Source of the DNA: Prevotellaceae bacterium UBA1746
GTDB lineage: Bacteria > Bacteroidota > Bacteroidia > Bacteroidales > Bacteroidaceae
NCBI GenBank assembly: GCA_905369775.1
Contig: CAJPJR010000099.1
Span: 1 to 5,617 of the forward strand
Reading direction: 5' to 3'
DNA: 5,617 bases
Position numbers and translations under genes: made by a program. Below are positions 1 through 5,617 of the stretch, piece after piece. The notes under the pieces were generated by a model. That model saw only the letters and a list, made by a program, of their open reading frames with translations. It ran no database searches and was not told the origin of the DNA. Every line of letters begins with the position of its first letter. Positions within the stretch are counted from its first letter, which is position 1.

Positions 1-180
1 CGTCAGAATCACGCGTACCTGTTTGCCAAGACCACGCAAGTAGTCGGCCCAAGCCAGCGTCGATCCCATTGCATCTCCGTCGGGTCCTCGGTGCGCAGTG
101 ATCACCACGCGTTGCGCATCGCGCAACAAAGCCATCAATTCAAAGAGTTGTTTATTGTCCAGCAGGGGAGTTATTTCCAT
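1..180 (-). CDS. DHH-family phosphoesterase, NrnA-like (N-terminal part only)
   Basis: Reverse-strand reading from the ATG at 180-178 stays open to the window edge, giving 60 residues. Residues 30-40 read HRGPDGDAMGS, which matches DHH motif I (H-x-x-P-D-G-D-A-x-G-S); His30, Asp34 and Asp36 are the expected metal ligands. The preceding strand (VVITA) and following helix fit the Rossmann-like start of the DHH domain. In this family, NrnA-type enzymes degrade short oligoribonucleotides and often dephosphorylate pAp; they are cytoplasmic and Mn-dependent. The start lies 4 nt after the rpe stop, so it is very probably the third gene of the operon, with no promoter of its own visible. The DHH motif proper and the DHHA1 domain lie outside the window, so the NrnA assignment, as opposed to another DHH subfamily such as cyclic-di-AMP phosphodiesterase, is likely but not proven. 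Confidence 0.85.
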   Translation of the reverse strand, partial: MEITPLLDNKQLFELMALLRDAQRVVITAHRGPDGDAMGSTLAWADYLRGLGKQVRVILT

Positions 181-184
181 TGCT

Positions 185-832
185 TCAAAGATTACGCAAT
201 ACTTCTATTTCCTTTTTCGGATCCGCCGCGTTGAACACGGCACTCCCGGCGACGAGCACGTCAGCTCCGGCTTCGACAAGCCATTTTCCGGTCTCGCGAT
301 TCACACCGCCATCCACTTCTATCAACGCTTCCGACCCACAAGCATCCAAGAGGGCGCGCAATTTCCGTGTCTTCTCGACCATGGTGGGGATGAAACGCTG
401 GCCGCCGAAGCCGGGGTTCACGCTCATCAGCATGACCAAGTCGAGATAAGGCGCGATTTCTTCGAGCACACTCACCGGCGTATGGGGGTTGAGCGTGACG
501 CCGGCTAACATTCCTTCGTCGCGTATGGCTTGCACCACGCGATGCAGGTGGGTACAAGCCTCATAGTGTACATTCATCACGTGCGCCCCGAGGGCTTTCA
601 CTTGAGGGATGAACTTTTCGGGCGATACAATCATCAGATGCACATCCAGCGGCTTGCGTGCGTGTCGGGCCATGGCCTCCATCACCGGAAAACCGAAACT
701 AATGTTGGGCACAAACACCCCATCCATCACATCCAGATGGTACCAATCCGCAGAACTTTCGTTAAGCATTTCGATGTCGCGCTGCAAATTGGCGAAATCC
801 GCACTGAGCAGCGAAGGAGAGATCATTGTCAT
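185..832 (-). CDS. rpe: Ribulose-phosphate 3-epimerase
   Basis: Interconverts D-ribulose 5-phosphate and D-xylulose 5-phosphate in the cytoplasmic pentose phosphate pathway. The 215-residue product is full length for this TIM-barrel family and covers it from the N-terminal ISPSLLSADFANL to the last helix. Expected metal ligands are His32, Asp34 (in HLDVMDGVFVPN), His65 (in DVHLMI) and Asp174 (in EVDGGVN); Asp34 and Asp174 are the family's acid/base pair. The phosphate-binding loops MSVNPGFGGQ (136-145) and AGSAVF (195-200) are intact. The ATG overlaps the upstream gene's TGA as ATGA (829-832), which suggests translational coupling; no Shine-Dalgarno sequence is visible. A second in-frame ATG two codons later (824-826) could also serve as the start. 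The next gene, a DHH phosphoesterase, begins 4 nt after the stop. Confidence 0.97.
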   Translation of the reverse strand: MTMISPSLLSADFANLQRDIEMLNESSADWYHLDVMDGVFVPNISFGFPVMEAMARHARKPLDVHLMIVSPEKFIPQVKALGAHVMNVHYEACTHLHRVVQAIRDEGMLAGVTLNPHTPVSVLEEIAPYLDLVMLMSVNPGFGGQRFIPTMVEKTRKLRALLDACGSEALIEVDGGVNRETGKWLVEAGADVLVAGSAVFNAADPKKEIEVLRNL

Positions 833-2610
833 GAGTCAGTAGGCTGAGTATTTTCTTCTTTGTCGTTTCTTATTTGTTGAATGCGCAGCAATTCTTCGAG
901 CGCAATCCCTTCACTGTCGGGAAACTCGAGCAGAGCTTGAAATTGCTGCTCGGCTTCGTCGAGCAAATCTGCATCAATGAGCGCCGTGCCCCGGCGGCGC
1001 TTCAAGAAGCGCACGAAAGCCTGTCGCTCCGGCTCCTCCACTTCCGTTCCCTCGCTTTCAAACTGCTTTTGCTCTTGATCCAAGTAGCGATCAATGACAA
1101 AAAGGGCACGAAAATCGTGGCCGTTGACCAACGCATTCACGTAGGCACGATTATACTTGTGGTTGTTCAGCGAATACAGACCATCCAAATAGTAATAAGC
1201 CTGTTGGTAAAGTCCCAAAGCGCTGTAGCAACTGCCGATGCTGAAGAGCAATTCGAAGAAATGCGCGCGTTGTCCCTTGCTCATGTAGCTGAATCGCGGC
1301 GAAAGCCAGCGGAACACATTTTTGAAGTAAGCCAGCGCCTCATAATAACGCTCCGACGCATAGAAACGCCGTCCCCAATACATGCAATAGCCGTAGTAGG
1401 GCGTGGTGCAGGCCATCATTTCGTCTTGTGCCTCCGTCAAATCTTCGCCGCGTTCGAGGGCATCGCGGGTTTCGTTCCAGAAGTATTCAAACTCCTTCCG
1501 GCGTTCTCCGTCGCCCACCTTATCATAGGCCAAAACAAAGGTAGTTGCACTGCTTTGCTGTTCTGCTTTCGCAACGACCGCCGAGTGCTGTGGCAAAAGT
1601 ATCCCCGTGGGGCGAGTGAAGGTCACGCGAAAGAAGAGGTCATAATTCGTTTCGCTCTCGCAAAGCACGTGCAGCAAACAGTCTTTCCGTTCGCCTTCTT
1701 GGATCAATACACTAATCACCAGCGTCAATGCACTGTTCTTCAACGATTCGAATGTGGTTCCTTTCGTCATCAAGTATTCCACAAACGGGAAATTCTTAAT
1801 CTCTTCCGCCTCAAGCACTTCGATTGTCGAAGGCTCGCAGTCGCCTTCTCCGGTCAATACGCCTTCCATTCGCAAAAGCGTCACCGGTTCTTCGTTCGGC
1901 ATGAACGTCGAAAGCACTTCGCCCACCGTGTGTTTCTGCTCTTTGGTCTCAAATCCTTCGGCCAACGCGGGAGCATAATTCATCTCTGCCACGTGCGACA
2001 AGACGTTCAACCGCTCACTGATCGCCGTGTTCTCCTCCAAATTGTTGTCATCGCTTGCTTCGATCTTCTCGAGTTCAGCTCTTGTCCTTCGCACATGGGC
2101 GAAAGTCGCTTCCAATTGAGCCGCCAGCATTTCTTGCACGCTCCGTTTCGTCGAGTCGATGGGCAATCCGAAACGCATGTAGAGATAAACCTGGTGCTCC
2201 TGTGCATCGATGATGTAGTAAGTCGCGAAATTGGCCACTGCCAGGCTATTGAATTCATTGCTGGCATGGCGCACTGCCGTCAGCGCACCGAGAGGACGCG
2301 CCACAAAATACGGATAATAGAACGAGACCATGGTGTTGCGCCGGCTGCACACCGCCACAAAATGTCCTCCCTGGAAGGTAAAATCATAGGCTCGCTCGTC
2401 TTCTTGGCACTTAAATTCGCTTTCCTTCCATTCGATCTGCATTTTGGGAAACAGCAGCTCCAACATCGTCGACGATTGGGGATAGGCTTCCCCCTTCACC
2501 GTCGATTTGAAGCGACGATAGGCGATCAGCCAAAGAGAATGGAGCCAACTCGTGGTTTTGCTTACCCCTTTGCAAAGCGATTGTAGGAGAAACTCAAGTA
2601 GTGCGAACAT
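829..2610 (-). CDS. Uncharacterised protein: YbjN-like N-terminal region and C-terminal TPR-like repeats
   Basis: 593 residues, function unknown. Residues about 49-180 look like the YbjN/type III chaperone-like fold: alternating beta strands, then a HASNEFNSLAVANF helix, further strands (TYYIIDAQEHQVYLYMRFGLPI) and a long C-terminal helix (about 155-187). This is judged by eye. Residues 210-350 are a second predicted alpha/beta region I do not recognise. Residues about 404-485 and 538-570 are TPR-like helix pairs, for example YYEALAYFKNVFRWL and GLYQQAYYYLDGLY, rich in aromatic residues. No signal peptide is clear; residues 3-30 are moderately hydrophobic and could touch the membrane. The first ATG (2608-2610) is used here, but Met49 (2464-2466) begins the recognisable domain and is an alternative. 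It heads the operon and overlaps rpe by ATGA. A 570-codon open frame runs opposite it, but this strand is favoured by the coupling to rpe and by sensible domain composition. Confidence 0.85.
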   Translation of the reverse strand: MFALLEFLLQSLCKGVSKTTSWLHSLWLIAYRRFKSTVKGEAYPQSSTMLELLFPKMQIEWKESEFKCQEDERAYDFTFQGGHFVAVCSRRNTMVSFYYPYFVARPLGALTAVRHASNEFNSLAVANFATYYIIDAQEHQVYLYMRFGLPIDSTKRSVQEMLAAQLEATFAHVRRTRAELEKIEASDDNNLEENTAISERLNVLSHVAEMNYAPALAEGFETKEQKHTVGEVLSTFMPNEEPVTLLRMEGVLTGEGDCEPSTIEVLEAEEIKNFPFVEYLMTKGTTFESLKNSALTLVISVLIQEGERKDCLLHVLCESETNYDLFFRVTFTRPTGILLPQHSAVVAKAEQQSSATTFVLAYDKVGDGERRKEFEYFWNETRDALERGEDLTEAQDEMMACTTPYYGYCMYWGRRFYASERYYEALAYFKNVFRWLSPRFSYMSKGQRAHFFELLFSIGSCYSALGLYQQAYYYLDGLYSLNNHKYNRAYVNALVNGHDFRALFVIDRYLDQEQKQFESEGTEVEEPERQAFVRFLKRRRGTALIDADLLDEAEQQFQALLEFPDSEGIALEELLRIQQIRNDKEENTQPTDS

Positions 2611-2639
2611 AGAGTGTCGAATTGTCTGTACATGAAGCG

Positions 2640-2699
2640 GTTTTCGTTAGCGAAGTTACTATTTTCTTTTCGCAACAGCTCCTCTTTCGCTTCGAAAAC
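2640..2699. repeat. Imperfect inverted repeat in the divergent promoter region
   Basis: The left arm at 2640-2654 (GTTTTCGTTAGCGAA) matches the reverse complement of the right arm at 2686-2699 (TTCGCTTCGAAAAC) at 7 plus 6 positions, around a TT-versus-A difference. The spacer is 31 nt. The right arm ends 2 nt before the -7 element of the rightward peptidase gene. The left arm overlaps a weak -7-like match for the leftward operon. A two-site operator or a long-spacer hairpin is possible; which one, if either, is inference. Confidence 0.4.
2651..2658 (-). promoter_or_regulatory. Weak candidate -7 element for the leftward operon
   Basis: On the reverse strand these bases read TAACTTCG, one mismatch from the Bacteroidales -7 consensus TAnnTTTG. 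Transcription would start about 35 nt before the ATG at 2610. No -33 TTTG is found at the proper spacing. This is simply the best match between the two divergent genes. Confidence 0.25.
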
Positions 2700-2701
2700 T
2701 G

Positions 2702-2709
2702 TAAATTTG
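2702..2709 (+). promoter_or_regulatory. Bacteroidales-type -7 promoter element for the S9 peptidase gene
   Basis: TAAATTTG matches the Bacteroides housekeeping -7 consensus TAnnTTTG exactly. It would place the transcription start near 2713-2717 and leave a leader of about 40 nt before the ATG at 2755. A good -33 TTTG is not visible 19-21 nt upstream, so the call rests on the -7 box and its position. It also argues against translation beginning at the in-frame ATG at 2614, which lies upstream of this element. Confidence 0.55.
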
Positions 2710-2754
2710 TTTGCGCATTTCCAGCACATCTCTTTTATTATCTTCCCCAACGAC

Positions 2755-4584
2755 ATGATTTCCCTCGAAGATTTCTTCCGCAACGCCACTTCTTCCTCCT
2801 TCCGTCTTTCGCCCGATGGGCGCCATCTCGCCTATCTTGCCCCCTATCGCGACCGCATGAACCTTTTTGTGCGCAGCATCGCCCCCGATGGCGCACTCGG
2901 CACCCCACTTCGCCTCACCGGCGAGACAGAACGCAGTCTCGGCGGCCACCTTTGGGCCGACAACGACCGTTTGGTTTATGCCAAAGACGATGGGGGCGAC
3001 GAGAACTACCACCTTTTCGGCATTCGCCGCGACGGGAGCGACGAACGCGCCTACACCGATTTTCCCGGAGTGCGCGCCGACATCATCGATGACCTCCCCG
3101 AAGTGCCCGGGCAAATCCTCATTGAAATGAATCGCCGCAACCCCGAGGCCTTCGATCCCTATCGTCTCGATCTCGACACGGGCGAACTCACGCTCCTGGC
3201 CGAAAACCCCGGTAACTATCAGGGATGGACCACCGACCACGACGGTTGTTTGCGTGTGGTCTATGCCGTCGTCGACGGCGTGAACACCCAAATTCTCTAC
3301 CGCGACCACGAAGGCGAAGCATTCCGTCCCGTGCTCACCACCGATTTCCGCGAATCAGTGTGCTATTCGCTCTTCACTCCCGACAACAAAATGGTGTGGG
3401 GCGTGAGCAATCGCGGCCGTGACAAAGCAGCCTTGGTGCTCATTGATCCCGCTACGGCCGAAGAGCGCGAAGTACTGTTCGAACACGATCGCTACGACGT
3501 GGACGCGCTCACCTATTCGCGCAAGCGTCGCCGGCTGCTCGGGGCGTTTTGTGCCGGACATCGCGACCCTGTGCGCCACTATTTCGACGACCGCGCACGC
3601 GATGACCGCCAACGACTCGAAAAGCACTTCCCAGCGCAACAAGTCGGCATGGTAGACACCGACAAGAGCGAGGAACGATGCATCGTCTTTGTGGCCAGCG
3701 ATCGGTCGAAAGGCGCCTATTATTTCTACGATCGCACCGCTGATCGTGTGGAACTACTGGCCGAAGTGGCCCCGTGGTTGCCCGAATCGGCCATGGCGCC
3801 CATGCACCCCGTGACGTTCACCACCCGCGACGGGCTGACCATCGAGGCCTACCTCAGTTTGCCCCCCGGATTGACACTCGATGCTCTCCCGGCCCCGCTC
3901 CCCGTCATCGTCAATCCCCACGGCGGACCGTGGTCGCGCGACAATTGGGGCTTCTCCTCTGAAGTGCAATTCCTGTGTTCGAGAGGTTATGCGGTCTTTC
4001 AACTCAATTTCCGCGGAAGCACAGGCTACGGCCGCGACTTCCTCGAAAAGAGTTACAAGCAATGGGGGCTCACCATGCAGAATGACATCACCGACGGCGT
4101 GCATTGGCTCATCGATTCAGGCATAGCCGACCCGAAACGCATAGCCATTTACGGTGCCTCCTACGGTGGATATGCCACCCTGGCGGGAGCTTGCTTCACA
4201 CCGGAGCTTTATTGCTGCGCCATCGACTACGTGGGCGTGTCCAATCTGCTCACGTTCCTGCAAACCATTCCGCCTTACTGGCGCGCGATGCTCGACATGA
4301 TGTACGAACAAATCGGCCACCCCGATCGCGACCGCGCGCAACTCGAAGCCACGTCGCCGGCCTTGCATGCCGACGCCATTCGTTGCCCGCTCTTCATCGC
4401 ACAAGGGGCCAACGATCCGCGCGTCAACAAGGACGAAAGCGACCAAATGGTGGCGGCCCTCCGACGACGCGGAGTGGAAGTGGAATACATGGTGAAAGAC
4501 AACGAAGGCCATGGTTTCGACAACCAAGAAAACGTCTTCGACTTCTACCGTGCCGTCGAGCGATTCCTGGAAAATCACATGTAG
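2755..4584 (+). CDS. S9 family (prolyl oligopeptidase-type) serine peptidase, probably cytoplasmic
   Basis: 609 residues. The N-terminal part (about 10-360) is a beta-propeller with PD40/TolB-like blades, such as FRLSPDGRHLAYLA near residue 17. The C-terminal part (about 375-609) is an alpha/beta-hydrolase domain. The catalytic triad is visible: Ser469 in GASYGGY, Asp554 in GANDPRV and His586 in EGHGF. HGGPW at 389-393 is the usual conserved segment before the oxyanion region, followed by QLNFRGSTGYG. The overall pattern resembles the S9C (acylaminoacyl-peptidase/DPP5-like) group, which cleaves short peptides; exact specificity cannot be read from sequence. The frame is open back to an ATG at 2614, but 2755 is chosen because the family-like N-terminus (MISLEDFFRN) starts there and a -7 promoter box lies inside the extension. 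With this start there is no signal peptide, unlike periplasmic DPPs. GC content is clearly higher than in the neighbouring genes. The gene is transcribed alone, divergent from the rpe operon and convergent with the lyase gene. Confidence 0.95.
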   Translation: MISLEDFFRNATSSSFRLSPDGRHLAYLAPYRDRMNLFVRSIAPDGALGTPLRLTGETERSLGGHLWADNDRLVYAKDDGGDENYHLFGIRRDGSDERAYTDFPGVRADIIDDLPEVPGQILIEMNRRNPEAFDPYRLDLDTGELTLLAENPGNYQGWTTDHDGCLRVVYAVVDGVNTQILYRDHEGEAFRPVLTTDFRESVCYSLFTPDNKMVWGVSNRGRDKAALVLIDPATAEEREVLFEHDRYDVDALTYSRKRRRLLGAFCAGHRDPVRHYFDDRARDDRQRLEKHFPAQQVGMVDTDKSEERCIVFVASDRSKGAYYFYDRTADRVELLAEVAPWLPESAMAPMHPVTFTTRDGLTIEAYLSLPPGLTLDALPAPLPVIVNPHGGPWSRDNWGFSSEVQFLCSRGYAVFQLNFRGSTGYGRDFLEKSYKQWGLTMQNDITDGVHWLIDSGIADPKRIAIYGASYGGYATLAGACFTPELYCCAIDYVGVSNLLTFLQTIPPYWRAMLDMMYEQIGHPDRDRAQLEATSPALHADAIRCPLFIAQGANDPRVNKDESDQMVAALRRRGVEVEYMVKDNEGHGFDNQENVFDFYRAVERFLENHM

Positions 4585-4686
4585 AGTTTGTTCAAAGCGT
4601 TTCGCCGCATCCACCATCTTCTGGCTCTTCTCTCCTCTGCATCACGACAGCGGAGAAGCTCGCCACCTACCGGCAAAAGAAAAAAT

Positions 4687-4718
4687 CACCGTTCCCTGCA
4701 CGAAGACAGAGAACGGTG
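4687..4718. terminator. Probable bidirectional Rho-independent terminator
   Basis: A perfect 8-bp stem pairs CACCGTTC (4687-4694) with GAACGGTG (4711-4718). After one mismatch it continues with CTG/CAG (4696-4698 with 4707-4709) around an 8-nt loop. On the plus strand it is followed by TTTCGTTT; on the minus strand by the stronger tract ATTTTTTCTTTT (4686-4675). It lies 102 nt after the peptidase stop and 125 nt after the lyase stop, so it suits both convergent genes, and the leftward lyase transcript better. Confidence 0.7.
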
Positions 4719-4730
4719 TTTCGTTTAGTA

Positions 4731-4838
4731 CTGTCAAGTCCGGCTACTCCAACCAGCGGAGAAATAGATGCCAATCCAAAGACAGCTGTGCAGAGAATTG
4801 TCGCCCATAAAAGCCCGTCTCCCCACCTTTCTTGACAC
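4731..4838. repeat. Possible MITE-like remnant: short terminal inverted repeats flanked by TA
   Basis: CTGTCAAG (4731-4738) and CTTGACAC (4831-4838) form inverted ends matching at 7 of 8 bases. Both are flanked directly by TA (4729-4730 and 4839-4840), as expected for a TA target duplication of the IS630/Tc1 type. The 108-nt unit has no coding capacity. The arms are short enough to arise by chance, so the call is tentative. Confidence 0.2.
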
Positions 4839-4843
4839 TATAT

Positions 4844-5617
4844 TTATTTAGCGTAGGCATCAATGAGTGCTTCAAGTGCCGGAATCGGTGCCGAATTCGA
4901 ATCTTCAACAGCATTGTTGAATTTAAAACGCAATGCCCCGTGATTCAAGCGTCCGGCTCCATAGAATCCGGTTACTCGAGCTGGAACAGACGCGGCTTCG
5001 TCAGGAGAATACCGATACATAAGTAAAGTGTCTGTATCGAAATTATTATAGGTGCTCCCACCGTTGAGCGCCTTCACGGAGGAGGGTACCTGTTGTCGAC
5101 GCGTCGTTGCCTGATAGAAATCAAAACTCTCGTGATTATCCACATAACTGATCGGTGTATATTCACTTCCTAATCCCTTTTCAGCAAAGATGCTTCCAAA
5201 TTCCTTCACCATTCCCCCTAACTCTCCGGAAAACTTCCCCATTCCCTTTGCATCACTTCCTTGCTTCGAGATCAAGATAGGATGCTTAGTGGCCCGGAAG
5301 TAGTTGCCTTCAGAGAACACACTACTACCCATTGTTGCACCTATTCCGTATTTCGCGCAACCATCATAATAGTTGTTCCATAGGTGGACACTCATCGTTC
5401 GCACACGTGCATGGCGTGAATCGCTATGGTCAAACCAATTGTGGTGGTAGGTGATGTAATTGGGGCCACTTTCTTTTTTCATTCCACACATACTCGTTTT
5501 TCCGGTGTCCCAAAAATGGCAATGATCTACAGTGACCCACTTCGAATTCGTTTTAATATCAATAGAACCGTCTCCTTTGATATGGTCGCCGCCGCTGGGC
5601 TTACCATAGAACAAGTC
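4844..5617 (-). CDS. Pectate lyase, polysaccharide lyase family 1 (C-terminal part)
   Basis: 257 residues to a TAA stop; the frame is open at the right edge, so the N-terminus, including any signal peptide, lies outside the window. PL1 enzymes cleave polygalacturonan by calcium-dependent beta-elimination on a right-handed parallel beta-helix. Visible PL1 core, numbered from the first in-window residue: GDGSIDIK (15-22, with the calcium-site Asp), WVTVDHCHFWDTGKTSM (27-43, the VTxSxxxFxxHxKxxL-like turn), ITYHHNWFDHSDSRHARVR (55-73) and VHLWNNYYDG (77-86). By family alignment Arg68 is the probable catalytic base (Arg218 of PelC) and Arg73 the second conserved Arg. The usual RxP Pro is Ala70 here. 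The final 130 residues form the later coils and C-terminal cap. GC content is near 45-50% in sampled blocks, well below the adjacent peptidase gene. Likely exported for pectin use, by inference from the family. Pectin lyase is less likely given the context, but not excluded. Confidence 0.92.
   Translation of the reverse strand, partial: DLFYGKPSGGDHIKGDGSIDIKTNSKWVTVDHCHFWDTGKTSMCGMKKESGPNYITYHHNWFDHSDSRHARVRTMSVHLWNNYYDGCAKYGIGATMGSSVFSEGNYFRATKHPILISKQGSDAKGMGKFSGELGGMVKEFGSIFAEKGLGSEYTPISYVDNHESFDFYQATTRRQQVPSSVKALNGGSTYNNFDTDTLLMYRYSPDEAASVPARVTGFYGAGRLNHGALRFKFNNAVEDSNSAPIPALEALIDAYAK

Larger units (their letters stand above)
4585..4843. other. Non-coding convergent intergenic spacer
   Basis: 259 nt between the stop codons of two convergent genes. 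No plausible gene or RNA gene was seen; the open frames crossing it are low-complexity continuations or shadows. It contains a probable bidirectional terminator (4687-4718), a MITE-like inverted-repeat pair (4731-4838), a weak 4+3 bp hairpin at 4632-4655 with no T tract, and a 10-nt direct repeat CAGCGGAGAA at 4648-4657 and 4754-4763. Confidence 0.7.

Noticed and set aside
874..2586. 570-codon plus-strand open frame opposite the TPR-protein gene
   Set aside because: Its translation is rich in His, Arg, Gln and Leu runs with no recognisable domain, as expected for an antisense shadow. The minus-strand gene has domain-like structure and an ATGA junction with rpe.
2562..2789. 75-codon minus-strand open frame across the divergent promoter
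   Set aside because: It overlaps the start regions of both flanking genes and the promoter box, and has no recognisable motif.
2659..3309. 216-codon minus-strand open frame opposite the start of the peptidase gene
   Set aside because: It is a Val/Gly/Ala-rich antisense shadow of the well-supported S9 peptidase gene, with no motif.
4632..4655. Hairpin CTCC-T-CTG / CAG-C-GGAG after the peptidase stop
   Set aside because: The stem is interrupted and short, and no T tract follows on the plus strand. The hairpin at 4687-4718 is a much better terminator.
4104..4835. 243-codon plus-strand open frame running through the end of the peptidase gene and the spacer
   Set aside because: It is an out-of-frame Arg/His/Pro/Ser-rich reading of the peptidase gene extended into non-coding DNA and through the terminator hairpin.
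4832..4849. TTGACA followed by an AT-rich stretch resembling a sigma-70 promoter
   Set aside because: The TTGACA is only 3 nt from the TATATT-like bases, far from the required 17, it points into the 3' end of the convergent lyase gene, and Bacteroidota use a different promoter consensus.

Overview
The window looks like chromosomal DNA from a member of the Bacteroidota, most likely order Bacteroidales (Prevotella/Bacteroides-like). Four things suggest this: a TAnnTTTG-type -7 promoter element, no Shine-Dalgarno sequences before the visible starts, protein sequences resembling Bacteroidales homologues, and a secreted-type pectate lyase next to housekeeping genes. The genus is inference and cannot be fixed from the sequence alone.

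Layout: positions 1-2610 hold a tightly packed minus-strand operon, read from right to left. It starts with a 593-residue protein that has a YbjN-like N-terminal region and C-terminal TPR-like helices. Ribulose-phosphate 3-epimerase (rpe) follows, joined by an ATGA stop/start overlap. After a 4-nt gap comes the first 60 codons of a DHH-family phosphoesterase (NrnA-like), cut by the window edge. Positions 2611-2754 are a divergent promoter region with a -7 element for the rightward gene and an imperfect inverted repeat. Positions 2755-4584 (plus strand) encode a complete S9 prolyl-oligopeptidase-family serine peptidase with an intact Ser/Asp/His triad and no signal peptide. Positions 4585-4843 are a non-coding convergent spacer. 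It holds a hairpin that is probably a bidirectional terminator and a weak MITE-like inverted-repeat pair flanked by TA. Positions 4844-5617 (minus strand) are the C-terminal 257 residues of a family 1 polysaccharide lyase (pectate lyase) whose start lies beyond the window.

The genes do not form one obvious system. The left operon combines pentose-phosphate metabolism, nucleotide/oligoribonucleotide turnover and an uncharacterised TPR protein. The S9 peptidase probably degrades peptides in the cytoplasm. The pectate lyase would act on plant pectin outside the cytoplasm and may belong to a polysaccharide-utilisation region to the right. Hand-counted 60-nt blocks give about 62-70% GC in the peptidase gene but about 45-50% in the lyase gene, so the right edge may have a different history. 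I found no clear new defence, mobile or RNA system. The most worthwhile leads are the YbjN/TPR protein coupled to rpe, the dyad in the divergent promoter, and the apparent lack of a comEC-like gene between rpe and the DHH gene.
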